64,000 bases of DNA from Cacajao melanocephalus (taxonomy: Eukaryota; Chordata; Mammalia; Primates; Pitheciidae), in NCBI GenBank assembly GCA_963573385.1, contig CAUYLG010039309.1, positions 43,069 through 107,068 on the forward strand. Direction: 5' to 3'. A program made the position numbers and the translations under genes. Positions 45,051-56,377 of this stretch are shown piece after piece. The notes under the pieces were generated by a model that saw only the letters and a list, made by a program, of their open reading frames with translations, did not search any database and was not told the origin of the DNA. Numbering within the stretch: the stretch's first letter is position 1; every line of letters starts with the position of its first letter.

Positions 45051-45471
45051 TGTACTAGTCTATTTTTGCAATGCTATAAAGAAATACCTGAGGCTGGGCA
45101 ATTTATACAGAAGAGAGATATAACTGACCCACGGTTCTGCAGGCTGTACAGGAAGCAACGTGCTGACATCTGCTTCTGCTGAGGCCTCAGGAAGTGTCCA
45201 ATCATGGCAGAAGGTGAAGGGGGTCAGGTGACTCACATGGTAAGAGCATGAGCCACAGAAAGAGGGGGGAGGTGCTAGGCTGTTTAAAAAAAAACAGCTT
45301 TCCTGTGAACTCATAGAAGGGAAACTCACTCATTACCATGAAAATAGCACCAAGTCATTCATAAAGGATCTGTTCCCATGATCCAAACAGCACCCACCAG
45401 GTCCCACTTCCAAAACTGGAGATTATATTTCAACATGAGATTTGGAGGGAACAAACATCCAAACTGTATTA
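45051..45471 (-). mobile_element. MaLR LTR inserted in L2
   Basis: Antisense MaLR LTR of about 420 bp, from 'tgtactagtctatttttgca' to 'aacaaacatccaaactgta'. The flanks 45046-45050 (ccatc) and about 45472-45476 (ccacc) agree at 4 of 5 bases, a likely decayed 5-bp target duplication. No internal sequence is present, so it is a solo LTR. The subfamily is MST- or MLT1-like. Confidence 0.78.
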
Positions 45472-45476
45472 CCACC

Positions 45477-46495
45477 CTAAGATTTTTTACCACAATATTT
45501 GGGGTAGGTATTTCCTCTGAGCTCCCAATAGCCTATTTGGAAAAACTTTTTAATGTTTCAGGAGTCCATCAAGATTAACAGGCCCTATGCTGAACCAATT
45601 GTTTTCCCCATGTATACCCCTCTTTAAAAAAAAAAAAAAATCACAGTGAGTCGTATCTTATTTCATCTAGTTATGCTGTTCTCCCATAAGTTGTCTTTAC
45701 CATTTTTCCAGCATTTCTTTTTATTTCTACTACTTCCACTCCCCTAATTGCTATGTCTACAATAATTCTCAAATATCCCTTTTGTTCTCCACACAGGAGA
45801 TTTAAAAAATATATATATTTTATTTCATGTTATGAATAAAATATTTTATCTTAAAAGTAAACCTGATTATGTTACCAAAACAGAAACCAAAACAAAACTT
45901 CCCTGTTCCTTCCACTTTCAGTTAAAAGCACTTCTTACAAGTCTTAGGACAAGGATCAGGTTCCTCACCATGGCCCATGGGTCTGTTGTGCTTTGCCCTC
46001 ACTTACTTCTGTAATCTAATTGTGTAATATTTCTCTCTTCCTCGTAGTCTACTATAGGCCTCCACTTCAGCTGCATTCTATTTCAGGTATATTAGTCTTC
46101 AACTTCAACATGCCCCCTAATTTCTCCTCCACAGGGCTTTAACCTGTGCTGTTTTTCTGAATGGAGCACTGATTGCTCCGCTTCTCCTCGTTTGTTACCA
46201 TTTGCTGTTCAGGTCTTAATTCATCATTTTTTTTAAAGAAATTAATCCTTAATATTACTTACTAGGTTATATTTCTCTATAATATTATCTCATAGTACTC
46301 TGGCTTTTCTGTTCTTAGCACTGATCCAAGTTTAATGTAAAATTAAATTTTTGTCAATATCTGTCTTCCTCATCAAACTATAAGGGTCATGAGAAGAGAG
46401 ACCATATCTATTTATGCTCATTTTTTATTCCTAGCACCAAGCAATGGCTGGTACAAGGAGTCATGAAACAGATATTTTTAGTGATTGAAAAAGTG
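45477..46495 (+). mobile_element. L2 LINE, right part of the split copy, reaching the 3' end
   Basis: Sense L2 resumes with 'ttcctctgagctcccaatag' and runs through 'aggacaaggatcaggttcct', 'cagggctttaacctgtgctg' and 'gttcaggtcttaattcatc' to the 3' part 'aagggtcatgagaagagaga'. Order and spacing fit one L2 copy that began at about 44690. Frames at 45378-46014 are artefacts. Confidence 0.68.
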
Positions 46496-47021
46496 TCATT
46501 CATACTATTTTTAAGATGATTTAAGGCTTTCTGTCCTTATGAAGGTTTTCTGCACTTACGAAGGTTTTCTGCTATTTGATTTTTTTAATTTGTAGAAGTC
46601 AAATGTTATTCCAGCTTTCATAGTTTTTCTGAGGCTCCATAACAGTGCTTACTTCGAACTTAACTCTTGATTTTCTCAAGTACTTTTTATTTTAAGTTAC
46701 ACAAAGCTGTATTAGTCATCTAAATGTTAGTATTGACCCTTGAAAATAACTTTGTTTTCCCCACTACAGAGTCTAGCACCCTCTTTTCACCCTCTCAGCC
46801 TGAACCCTGTGCAAACTTCCCCTTGATTCTCTTCTCCAGTGGAGAAGATGGTTCTGGGGGAGACAAAGAACATGGAGACGAGGACTTTTTTCTCCTTTTT
46901 CATATTTTGCTTGGTTGACAAGTGTTTGAGTCTGTGTCTTCTGCTTTTCTACTTATGGATGTTTCTTGGAGATATTTAATAATTTTTCAACCATTTCAGT
47001 CTTCTTTTCCTCTTGCATTAA
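46496..47021. other. Unassigned, with a 19-bp local duplication
   Basis: 'gaaggttttctgc' occurs twice, 19 bp apart, at 46541 and 46560. Nothing else is recognised. The frame 46724-46918 is featureless. Confidence 0.4.
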
Positions 47022-47172
47022 TTTTTTTTTATTTTTATTTTAAGTTCTGGGGTACATGTACAGGATGTGCAGGTTTGTTGTTACTTATGTAAATGTGTGC
47101 CATGGTGGTTTGCTGCACCTATCAACCCATCACCTAAGTATTAAGCTCAGCACGCATTAGCCATTTTTCCTA
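47022..47172 (-). mobile_element. Short L1 3' end (severely 5'-truncated)
   Basis: A T-rich start is followed by 'agttctggggtacatgtaca', 'ggatgtgcaggtttgttg' and 'gtgccatggtggtttgctgc', the antisense terminal 150 bp of a primate L1. The copy has only the last part of the 3' UTR and its poly-A. Confidence 0.9.
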
Positions 47173-48593
47173 AGGGAATTTCAGTTTTTGCAGGCGATTC
47201 TCCCCTTCTGTCCCCTGCCTGGCAAACGCAGACTCACACATGTTTGAGAGGCAGAGATTCACCACAGCCTCTTACCTGTGGCAACAGATGCTCACTGCAG
47301 AAATCAGCTTCAGATTGATGCACATAGGACAATCAGCCTTCCAAAAACACACTTCCCATAGTGAAAGGGTAGAGCACATTCAGATTAGAGTTGAATAAAT
47401 AAAAATGAAAAGTGCAACAGAGAAAGGACCACACATGTAAGAAACACTCATTGAGTGTCAGAGTGTCAATGTGGCAAATAACATTAGATTACCTAGTTCA
47501 GCCTTCTTCTTTTATAGATTAGGAAACAAGGCCAAGAGAGTTTGGAAAATTTGATACTGTAGCAAAAACAGTTATTGCAGGAGCAAGAATTTTCTGTTTC
47601 CCAGGCTTATTCAGAGACAAGTCATTACATGCCTATAGGTGCCTACGGCATTGCCTGCAGTCTCTCTGTTTGGATATTGTCTTGGGTGTTGCCTATCCCA
47701 CTTAAAATTTCACGCTTTCTCATCTTTGAACTAAAGTTATTTTTAAAAAGTCTGAAAGGCAAACAAATCTAAATAGTAACTTTCCTTTACATGTTTCCTA
47801 GAAGACCTTAGAAGTTAACTTTGGTCCCATTCTCGGTCCATACACACACACAAGGGATCACTGTATGTAACTCTACCGGGTAATTTTTTTCCAGTCCTTG
47901 AACCAGTTTTCACCTGACATTTGGCATTTAGTTCTAAGAAGTGGGGCAAGGCAGTATAGAACTAGCTACAATAAGAAAAGGTGGGAAAATGACATTTTAA
48001 GTGGCCACAGGTGAGTAAAGAAGAAGACATGTCTGTGGCTACCTGACATTAGGTACTTGTTATTATAGGCAGGAAATGACCACAATCTAGAAGACAGGCT
48101 ATTGGTCTGTAATGATTGAAATTCAGTTTCTAACTGTGAGATTAGATGGTATTTTTTCTCACCTTCATCCTGAGATCTATTTTTATTATAACATTAGAAA
48201 TCACTAAAGAAAATTTCTGAGTACATTTCAGAGGATGCTATTTCCAACAAGTATTCTTAAAGGCATATAATATATGAGGCACTTTTATAGATGCCTGATA
48301 TCTCCCTTTCCCTCTCCCTCTAAAAAAGTAACCAAGATAGATACAGGCTTAGTTCACATTTTATTCGCAGTTGAGCACATGGAAGCAGCTTTATGCCTCT
48401 CTCTCTGGCCTGAAGGGATTATCCTGGCTTCTGCATCATCCTTCTAAGATGTATAGTAAGCGCTCAATAAATGGCAGAATTATTTTGAACGTTAAGTTGA
48501 ATTCCTAACTCATTGAATTATTTCCTGAAAACTATATTCTTACCTGTGTTAAACGCTGACCACACATCTCCATCCTCCATTTTTCTTGGTGTA
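47173..48593. other. Unassigned, possible small MIR/L2 scraps
   Basis: 'tcttttatagattaggaaac' near 47509 and 'agtaagcgctcaataaatgg' near 48452 are MIR/L2-type words, too short to call elements confidently. The frame 47575-47772 has no domain. Confidence 0.4.
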
Positions 48594-48611
48594 TTAGGTT
48601 GGTGCAAAATG
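48594..48611 (+). mobile_element. Orphan mariner (HsMar1/MADE1) terminal sequence
   Basis: 'ttaggttggtgcaaaa' is an exact match to the first 16 bases of the MADE1/HsMar1 terminal repeat and is preceded by TA, the mariner target dinucleotide. The matching internal sequence and second terminus are absent nearby. It could be a deleted copy or a chance match. The length makes chance unlikely but not excluded. Confidence 0.55.
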
Positions 48612-49704
48612 CCCATATCTATGTTCCTGCCTGACATAACCTTAGTATCCCCCATTATGCTATCCAGAGCCATCCATGAGCCAAGCTGTCTCTTGTTGCC
48701 CATCTCTACGGTCTCCAAATAGATAATTATTTTTCTTAGATGAGATATCCTCCCCTTACCAATAGTAGTAAACTTTGCTCTTTTTCATCTTTGATACCTG
48801 GTCTGTTCTATGGACATGTCGAATTAATAATCTCATGTTCTTTCCAGTGTAGTAGGCCTACCAAGGCAAGTCATATCATGAGCTAAGCCATTTGTAGATT
48901 GCCAAGGCATGCAATTCTCATTTATGCTGATTCATTGCTTTTGACTCTTCATGTTCAATCAAGGGTCTGCCTGCCTTGTTACTGATTCTATCTCCAATCC
49001 TGGCTTTTCCCAGGGCAAACTGTGGCCTAGCTCCTGTGACAGCTCAGGATATTATGGAAAACCTATAACTACAGAGATAAGCTAATTGACAACTTATGAT
49101 TTTTCAAAGTAAACCATATTATTAAATTTTGGCCCAATTCCCTCATTGACACTAAGTGCTTGATCACTCAAAATATTTTTTCATTTATTTGTTTTAAGGT
49201 ATCAATATGATACTAATCAAAGCCTTCCAAACTAACTAGATCAAGTGACATCTATCTGGATAAAACAAATTACAATTATGAGGTTTATGCTGATCAACAC
49301 TAAAACCAAAAGAAGATATTATTATTGGAGAGATTGTTTCACTGGCAATATGTATGAGATATTGAAGAGGTCAGATCACTTGCCTTGGGCAATCAGAATA
49401 ATTTAGAATCTGAGAGTTGGAATAAACCTTGAGCATATTGTAACGAGACCTCCTCACATCTGAAGCATCCTTTTGGTGGCCTGAGAATGCAAAGCCAGCA
49501 AGTGCAAATGATAGGTGGCCATTCTCTCTGGTACATGTGTCTCAAAATTGTCAAAACTATAAGGTTGGCAAGAAGGAATGGGTAGTTTTACAAAGTACTT
49601 CTGTTGATGTTTAAGAGCAACTTAAAATTCAGATTTTCAGGTAAGAAAACCAATTTCCATAGCAGTTGTTATATAGAGCTTTGCCAAAAGAATTATTTGG
49701 GATA
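48612..49704. other. Unassigned
   Basis: No gene or confident repeat. 49411-49460 faintly recalls a MIR/L2-type motif. Confidence 0.35.
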
Positions 49705-49925
49705 ATTATAGCTATACATACCTGCTATATGCCAGACACCGTATTTTTATAACCCTCACAGAACACAAGGAAATAGGTATTAACAGATCCATTTTATAAA
49801 TGAAAAATCAGGTAGGCCAGGAAGTTGGAGAACTCTGTCTAGAAATTTGCAGCTAATATGTAGAAAAAATTGGATTTGGACCCAGAAATGCCTGACAGCA
49901 GTTCTATGGTCTTTTCAAAACACTT
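49705..49925 (-). mobile_element. MIR SINE
   Basis: Antisense MIR: 'acctgctatatgccagacac', 'gatccattttataaatgaa' and 'ggatttggacccagaaatgc', in the right order over about 220 bp. Confidence 0.75.
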
Positions 49926-50454
49926 TGCTTCTCTTTATTTAATTCAGAAAGCCATGCTTTTTATAAGTTGCTCCTGATTTCAACTTAGGTGATAACTTTT
50001 ATCAGCCAGGCATTATACGATATATTATACACAACATTTTGTTTCAAAATAGATAGCTATTTATGTGGTGATCTGGGGAAAAATTATTTCACCTGAATTA
50101 GGCTGCAAGCATATCACTGTCACTAATACAATGATCAGAATATACAATTGATGCAAATTTGTAAACAAAGAAGCCAGGGATGGTATATCACTTTGAAAGA
50201 TGTGTTATTTTGTATTGGATGTTAGAGAAAAGAAGGGACAAATAGGTGGCAAAGACTGCTTATAAGCTGGTATGAGGCTTTTGCTATATTTGAAGGGAGT
50301 GAAGGAGAGCTTTCTGGCTGAACAACTGTCCATGTGGGTGGAGTCAGGAGTGGTTAGTTTTGAAGCATCCTAGTTCTGAGGCTCCTACACATAAATCTGT
50401 CTCATTCTTCTTATCAGTGACTGAATTCACTTCTGTTGTATTTCAGCCAAAGAA
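49926..50454. other. Unassigned
   Basis: Nothing recognised. Confidence 0.35.
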
Positions 50455-50552
50455 AATTTTAATATCTATAGTGGATTGAGTAGTGGCTCAATCGAGTTCT
50501 CTCCAAATCCTAGTCCTCAGTACTGTGAATGTGACCTTACTTGGAAATGGGA
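50455..50552 (+). mobile_element. MLT1-type LTR, left part
   Basis: Sense MLT1-type LTR start, including 'gtgaatgtgaccttacttgg'. It is broken by an MST LTR and resumes at 50931. Confidence 0.7.
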
Positions 50553-50930
50553 GTTATGGTTTGGCTGTGTTCCCACACACAATTTTGTCTTGATTTGTAA
50601 TCCCCATAATTTCCATAATCCCCATGTGTCAAGGGAGAGACCAGGTAGAGGTAATCGAATCATGGGAGTGGTTTCCCCATGCTGTTCCTGTGATAGTGAG
50701 TTCTCATGAAATTTGATTGTTTTATGTATTTAGTACTTCCTCCTGGATTCATTTATCCCCCCTGCTGCCTTGTGAAGAAGGTGCCTTGCTTCCCCTTCAC
50801 CTTCTACCATGACTGTAAGTTTTCTGAGGCCTCCTCAGCCATGCAGAACTGTGAATCAATTAAACTTATTTCTTTGTAAATTCCCAGTGTTGGGTAGTTC
50901 GTTATAGCAGTGTAAGAACAGACTAATACA
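50553..50930 (+). mobile_element. MST-type solo LTR nested in MLT1
   Basis: The LTR begins 'gttatggtttggctgtgttc' and ends 'aagaacagactaataca', about 378 bp, with the usual 'aatcgaatcatgggagtgg' and 'gaggcctcctcagccatgc'. A clean 5-bp duplication is not visible at the borders. The host LTR resumes directly after it, so the insertion is clear. Confidence 0.85.
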
Positions 50931-51300
50931 CGGTGTCTTGCAGATGTAATAATGTTAAAGATCTAGAGATGAGATCATCATAGAATTAGTGGATGTGCTC
51001 TAAATCCAACGAAATGTGTCCTTATAAAAGACAGAAGCAGAAAAGACAGAGGAGAAGAGAGACAAAGGAAGAAGCTTGTAAAGACAGAGGCAGAAATGAA
51101 TTGTACTGCCACAGGCCACACAACAACTACAGTGACCAGAAGCTAGAAGGAGCAAGGGAAAATTCTCGCCTGGTGCACACAGAGGAATCCCACCAGCATC
51201 TTGACTTCAGACTTCTAACCTCTATGACTGTGAGAAAATAAATTTGTGTTGTTTAAAGTCACTCAGTTTGTGGTAATTTGTACAGAAGCCTTAGGAAATG
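50931..51300 (+). mobile_element. MLT1-type LTR, right part
   Basis: Continuation of the host LTR: 'gtcttgcagatgtaataatg', 'gatgagatcatcatagaatt', 'tgtccttataaaagac' and the 3' part 'gaaaataaatttgtgttgtt' with 'gtggtaatttgtacagaagc'. The frame 50993-51241 lies in it and is not a gene. Confidence 0.8.
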
Positions 51301-51707
51301 AATACAAAGTCCAAGCACAAATCTATCTCCCTCAAATCTTTCTATTCTTTGCTCTGGCCAAGAGGGAGTACATCTCTCACCCTTCTTGTAAACTATATGC
51401 AAGGTCATTATGCATGAACTGAAATGTATTCACACTTTACCACATCAGCTTGAAGTTCTCAATCCTTACAATAAATTTGACCAGTAAGAGCTTGAACACA
51501 TAGTTTGGAAAAGCCAGACAAAGCCCTGGGATTACTTTTCCAAAATGCTCTCGGCTTGGATTTAACAGTTGGGTGAATCTGTAATCATTTAGGAGTAACA
51601 ATATTCTCAATATGTTTCCCTATCTCTTCTCTGAGTTTTATTTTAGATAATATAGTCAGAGTTGTTAGTTGATCAGATATGGTACAATTTTGTATACTGT
51701 GGCTGTA
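51301..51707. other. Unassigned
   Basis: No repeat or gene recognised. Confidence 0.35.
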
Positions 51708-51918
51708 TGAGTTCTGCTGCCCTCCCTTCATTTGTAGCTGGGCTGCATCTTCTTGTAGGTTTGGTCCAATTCATGGTGTATCTTGTTATGTATATCACAA
51801 CTGGTTCTTCAGGGATTAAGGCTCTACCCCCATTTCCACCTTGCAAATTACTGTGAGGGAAAGACCTGAGAGCCTAGTATCTCATCCTCCAGAGTTTCCA
51901 GATTCTTGAAATATACAA
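51708..51918 (+). repeat. Unidentified 210-bp unit, copy A
   Basis: This is about 90% identical to 53140-53365, 1432 bp downstream in the same orientation. It starts 'tgagttctgctgccctccct' and ends near 'gtttccagattcttgaa'. The overlapping plus-strand frame (51662-51856) continues in the same phase in the other copy. Family unknown to me. Confidence 0.85.
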
Positions 51919-52384
51919 AAAGATAAACTGAACTATGTCTACTGCAATAGCGAATTCCATTTTTTTAGTAAGCATTTCAGCTACCCATGAAAAGTGTTTT
52001 CCTGCTGATAAATTCAAGCATGGAACCATAAAACACCGGCTGTTCCTTCTCTCCTACGTGCCTTCTTCACTCACATTCCTAAACAAACTGCACTCCATAT
52101 CCCATGTATGTTTAAGCACCCATAACTTTTAATGGCGACTTTTTAATAACTGGAGGTTTGGGATAAGGGGAGTTTTGGCAGAGGATTCAGAAGATTGGGT
52201 TTAACCCAATCTTGAGAAACCGTCAGGTTCTTGAATGGATACAACTATCCCAAAGCTCAAACACTTAAATGCATAAAATTAGAGAATATTTTTTTCCTTC
52301 TCTTTTGTCAATGTCTTACACAATAGTACACTTTAAGCTTTTTCACTGAAGTACTTCTATGCTTCCATTCTCAGATTCAGTTTC
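51919..52384. other. Unassigned spacer between the duplicated units
   Basis: No repeat family recognised. Not itself duplicated within the window. Confidence 0.35.
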
Positions 52385-52610
52385 AACTAACATCTGTTAA
52401 ATATCCATAACCTTCCAGACAAGGTTGGATGATTTATATACTTTAACTCATTAAATCCTGGAAAATAACAATGTAAAGGCAGGAATTATTATTCCTTTTT
52501 ATCTTTACAGCAGATAAAGAAACTAAGAGACAGAAAAATTTAATTACTCATCCCAAATTTACCCTGAATAAATCTCAGAGCTATGACTCCAACTCTGGTC
52601 TTTAGGTCTA
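52385..52610 (-). mobile_element. MIR SINE
   Basis: Antisense MIR with 'aactcattaaatcctggaaa', 'gataaagaaactaagagaca' and 'tctcagagctatgactccaa', about 225 bp. Confidence 0.75.
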
Positions 52611-53139
52611 AATTTATTATTTATTTCCCATTTCTTTTTGTTTAAAAAATTGAATTGGTCAAGCATTTCTTAATATTCCATGTATATAAATTCAGGTATT
52701 CTGAACGGGCATTATTTCACAGTAGCATTTACCATGGCAATAACTGCAGTTCTTCAGAGTAAGTTATAGAAGAAGATCGTTATGTACAGGGAGATTTAAT
52801 TTTATAAAAAACCAAATTGCCCTTCAAATTGCAAGCATTTAAATTTTAATGTGCTAATTTTAATTAAGTTTAATTAATGCTGCTGAGCTTGGTAAACTTA
52901 AAGAACTTCAAATGATACCCCCAGAAGCTCTGAAACATCTTTCTTATTTGTCAAAACCTGCCTCTGGCAGAATCCCAACTCATGCATCCACAGAAATTGC
53001 TTACTCCTTGCTCTTTCTGAATCCATGCTATCATTTATCCATTTGTTATGAAATCTGATTTGTAATTGAATATTTGTCCAGTACTTTATCAGAGAGAGCT
53101 ATGAATTCTGAGATTATTCATTATCTTAAATAGTGCAAC
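52611..53139. other. Unassigned AT-rich sequence
   Basis: Contains 'taattttaattaagtttaat' near 52855, a string of homeodomain-like TAAT words. No repeat recognised. Confidence 0.35.
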
Positions 53140-53365
53140 TGAGTTCTGCTGCCCTCCCTCCGTTTATAGCTGGGCTGTGTCATCTTGTAGGTTTGCTCCA
53201 ATTCATGGTGCATCTTGTTACATATATGGCAACTGGTTCTTCAGGGATGAAGGCTTTACCTCCATTTCTACCTTGCAAATTAATGTTGAGGGAAAGACCT
53301 GAGAGCCTAGTATCTCATTCTCTAGAGTTTCCAGATTCTGTTTCTGGATTCTTGAAAAATACAGA
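53140..53365 (+). repeat. Unidentified 210-bp unit, copy B
   Basis: Second copy of the unit at 51708-51918. It has one extra base near 53285 and an extra 13-base near-duplication (tgtttctggattc) close to its right end. The plus-strand frame 53133-53393 passes through it. Confidence 0.85.
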
Positions 53366-54089
53366 GCAGATGTCCTTTAAAACCCCAAGTTGAGGTAGAG
53401 CATGGAGCCTGATCATTCAGATTTTAAGGTAGGAGAAACTTTCTGGAAGCTGTCAGATTGAAAAGTTTTAGAGTTTTTTAGATTGAAGACTCTAGAGAAC
53501 TCTGACATTTAAACTCCTAATGTCAGTTCATGTAACAACAGTTCTGAATTTTTTCTTAAAACTGCCTCAGGCTCTTCAGCCAAGTTCCTTACTATTTCCA
53601 GATCTCCACATGACTCTGTCACTCTCTGCCATTCTATCTCACCTTTTCTCCAGGGGTCACATAACTCCATCTTCCTGACTGTCATTCAAGATGAGTAATG
53701 TTTGTCCTTACATAACTTCGATCTCACCACCTGTGCACCGGCACATAGCCCACCACACCTCAAAAACTTGACTTTAGGAATCCTTCACTTATCTCATTTT
53801 ATCTCCCTCTGCTATAAAAAGACATTTCTCTTATAAACATGCTGCTAATTCTTGCACCTGAAAACACATCTCCAAATAAAACTAAAACAAAATTTCTCTT
53901 GATTTCATTTCCCTGCCAGCTACCATCTCATTTCTTTGCTCCTCTGTATAGAAAAAATATACTTAAAGTGTTCCTATTCACTATCTCTAATTCTTCAGCT
54001 TCTATTTTATTTTAAAGCTACTCCGAGTGGGCTTGTATTTATAGTACCAGTTTGCATCGACTTTCCTAAGACATTATTTTCTAACTATT
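53366..54089. other. Unassigned
   Basis: No gene. It might include diverged upstream L2 sequence, since the L2 that follows is in the same direction. Confidence 0.35.
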
Positions 54090-54840
54090 GATTAGCTCTA
54101 GTAATCATTTTCCTTATCCTAAGAGCAGAAGTTATCATGGTGGAACACTTCTTTTACATCGGCTTTCAGGTGCCATTCTCTTGCAGATCGCATCCTACAT
54201 CAATCATAATTGCTTTTTCTTAGTCTCACTTGCTGGTTTTCTCTCTTTATCCCATGACTTCCAAATTTATCTCCAGGAAAGACCTCTCTCTTAAACTCTA
54301 GGCCCATATGTTCAACTGCCCTCTTAAATATAGCACTTACCAAGTCAAAACTAAACTCTGGAAAACATGCTCTCTCATATGCAAACCCGCATCACCTGAA
54401 GTCTTTCCCGTCTCAATTGGTGGCAAGGGCATCTCTCAATTGCCCAGTTCAAAAAAAGTTAAGTTGACTCCTCTCTTTATCACATACACAATATCCAATC
54501 CATTAGGAAATCCTGTTGGTTCTAGTTTCAGAATATATTCAAAACCTATACACTTCTTACATCATTCACTACAACACTCCTAGTCCAACTCACCATCATC
54601 TTAAGCCTGGACTATGCCATTAGCTACCTAACTGGTATCCTAACTGGAATCCTTCCATCAACCCTTGCTAACCTTCAGCCTGTCCTCAACAGAACAGCCA
54701 ATTTGTCCTCCTAAAACCCATTACAAATCATGGCATTCTTCTATCCCAAAGCCTTCAATGACACCCCATTTAATTCTGGGTAAAAGCCAAGGTCTTGGCA
54801 TTTTATAGCAGATGTAATGGCTATGTCACTATAACTGCTT
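54090..54840 (+). mobile_element. L2 LINE (reverse transcriptase to 3' side)
   Basis: A well-preserved sense L2 stretch: 'gacttccaaatttatctcca', 'ttgactcctctctttatcac', 'atccaatccattaggaaatc', 'aaatcctgttggttctagtt' and 'aaacccattacaaatcatgg'. Frames at 54088-54294 and 54308-54583 are decayed pieces of the LINE, not genes. Confidence 0.88.
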
Positions 54841-55084
54841 TTATGACACAAATTAGTCATTTACCTATTATAAAAACTAAAAGAAATTATGTGCCTTAAG
54901 AAATTCTCTTAATTTTTGCAGTGAAATAGAAAGCTTGGTAGAATGATATATGAAAGGTGAAAAACATCGGATTTTAATAGAGTCAACTCATGAAGCAAAT
55001 ATTAAACATCTGAGATAATTAAAACAGCATGTTAGATAAGCTGGAGATTAAAATACATAGACTAGAATTTTAGGGACTCATATG
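54841..55084. other. Unassigned
   Basis: Nothing recognised. Confidence 0.35.
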
Positions 55085-55510
55085 CAGTTGACCCTTAAAA
55101 AACGTGGTGTTGGTGCATTGGTCCTGCTCATGGTAAAAAGTCTGCATATAACTTTTGATTACCCCACAACTTAAGCACTAATAGTCTACTATTGACCTTA
55201 TGGATACCATAAGTAGTCAATTAATATATATTTTCTATATGTATTATATACTGTATTTTTATAATAAAGTAAGCTAGGGAAAATAAAACACAATTTAAAA
55301 AATAAGGCAGAGAAAATACATTTACTATATATTAAGTAGAAGTGGATCACCATGAAACTCTTCAACCTTGCCATCTTCAGGTTGATAAGGCTGAGGAGGA
55401 GGAGGAAGAGCAGAAGTTGGTCTTACTGTCTCAGGAGTGGTAGAGGTGAAGAAGATCTGCGTATAAGTGGACATGCACAGTTCAAACCTGTGTTGTTCAA
55501 GGGTCAACTG
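55085..55510 (-). mobile_element. TcMar-Tigger-type non-autonomous DNA transposon
   Basis: The terminal inverted repeats 'cagttgacccttaaaaaac' (left) and 'gttgttcaagggtcaactg' (right) enclose 426 bp. The inside, read on minus, has the Tigger-MITE order 'gtccacttatacgcagatc', then 'cctcctcctcctcagcctt', then the AT-rich 'cagtatataatacatat'. Bases next to the right end include TA. It encodes no transposase. Frame 55325-55540 is an artefact. Confidence 0.85.
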
Positions 55511-56139
55511 TAGATACATATTCATACAGACACATGACATATGAGTGATTCTTATATGTTAAACTGTGATCATGCTTTAGTAAAAGTACAAAGTCTAAGA
55601 GATAATAGAGTAGGATCTGAGAAGAAATTGATATTTAGAGTTCTGATCTTTAGATGAGATTTGGAAAGATTCCATGGTGAAGGATGGGTATTAATGCTGA
55701 AGAAAGACATTGCATAGAGAAGGAAAATATAGGAGGAAATAAAAGGGAAACATGTTTCAAACATACTGTGTAAATAGTCAGGATATTAAGGGGTAAAATG
55801 ATTAGTTGGAAGTGGAGGACAGGAAAGTTGTGGAGGGAAAAAGAGAATTCAATTTTACTCATATCAGTCCACATTTTGAAAATTATTTAATTGTCAATTA
55901 TCCTAAGAACATTCTAAAGTAGAGTGCAGACTGTAGTTCTTCTTCTGAGATGTCATCTATTTACTAGTGTTAGAAATCTGCACATCCTCAATGCAAGTGC
56001 TCAGGTTCAGTTCTGTCTCTCTGGTTCTTGACACAAGGGGAATTAATTAATTCCCAATCACCTAGACCTGAAGAACTGCATGCCATTTCTTTATGTTCCT
56101 TATTTCACAAGTCAGTAACTTAAAACATATTAAAAATTA
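55511..56139. other. Unassigned
   Basis: No repeat recognised. Minus frames at 55570-55874 overlap each other and lack domains. Confidence 0.35.
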
Positions 56140-56285
56140 CTTATTGAGAACTGAGTGTTATACATCGTACTATAAAATTTACTTAATTACCTAATTTTAT
56201 TCTGGCAAAACTCTTCTGAGGTAAGTATTATTATCTGATTATACAGATGAGGAAAGCAAGACTAATAAAGATTAAGTAAGTTAGT
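56140..56285 (-). mobile_element. MIR SINE
   Basis: Antisense MIR: 'attgagaactgagtgttata', 'gaggtaagtattattatctg' and 'attatacagatgaggaaagc'. Confidence 0.8.
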
Positions 56286-56330
56286 TAGTTTTCATGCTGT
56301 ATCAACCAAAATTTAACATAAATGAATACC

Positions 56331-56333
<3 letters not shown>

Positions 56334-56373
<40 letters not shown>
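56334..56373. repeat. (AC)n microsatellite
   Basis: About 20 uninterrupted AC dinucleotides. Confidence 0.97.
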
Positions 56374-56377
<4 letters not shown>

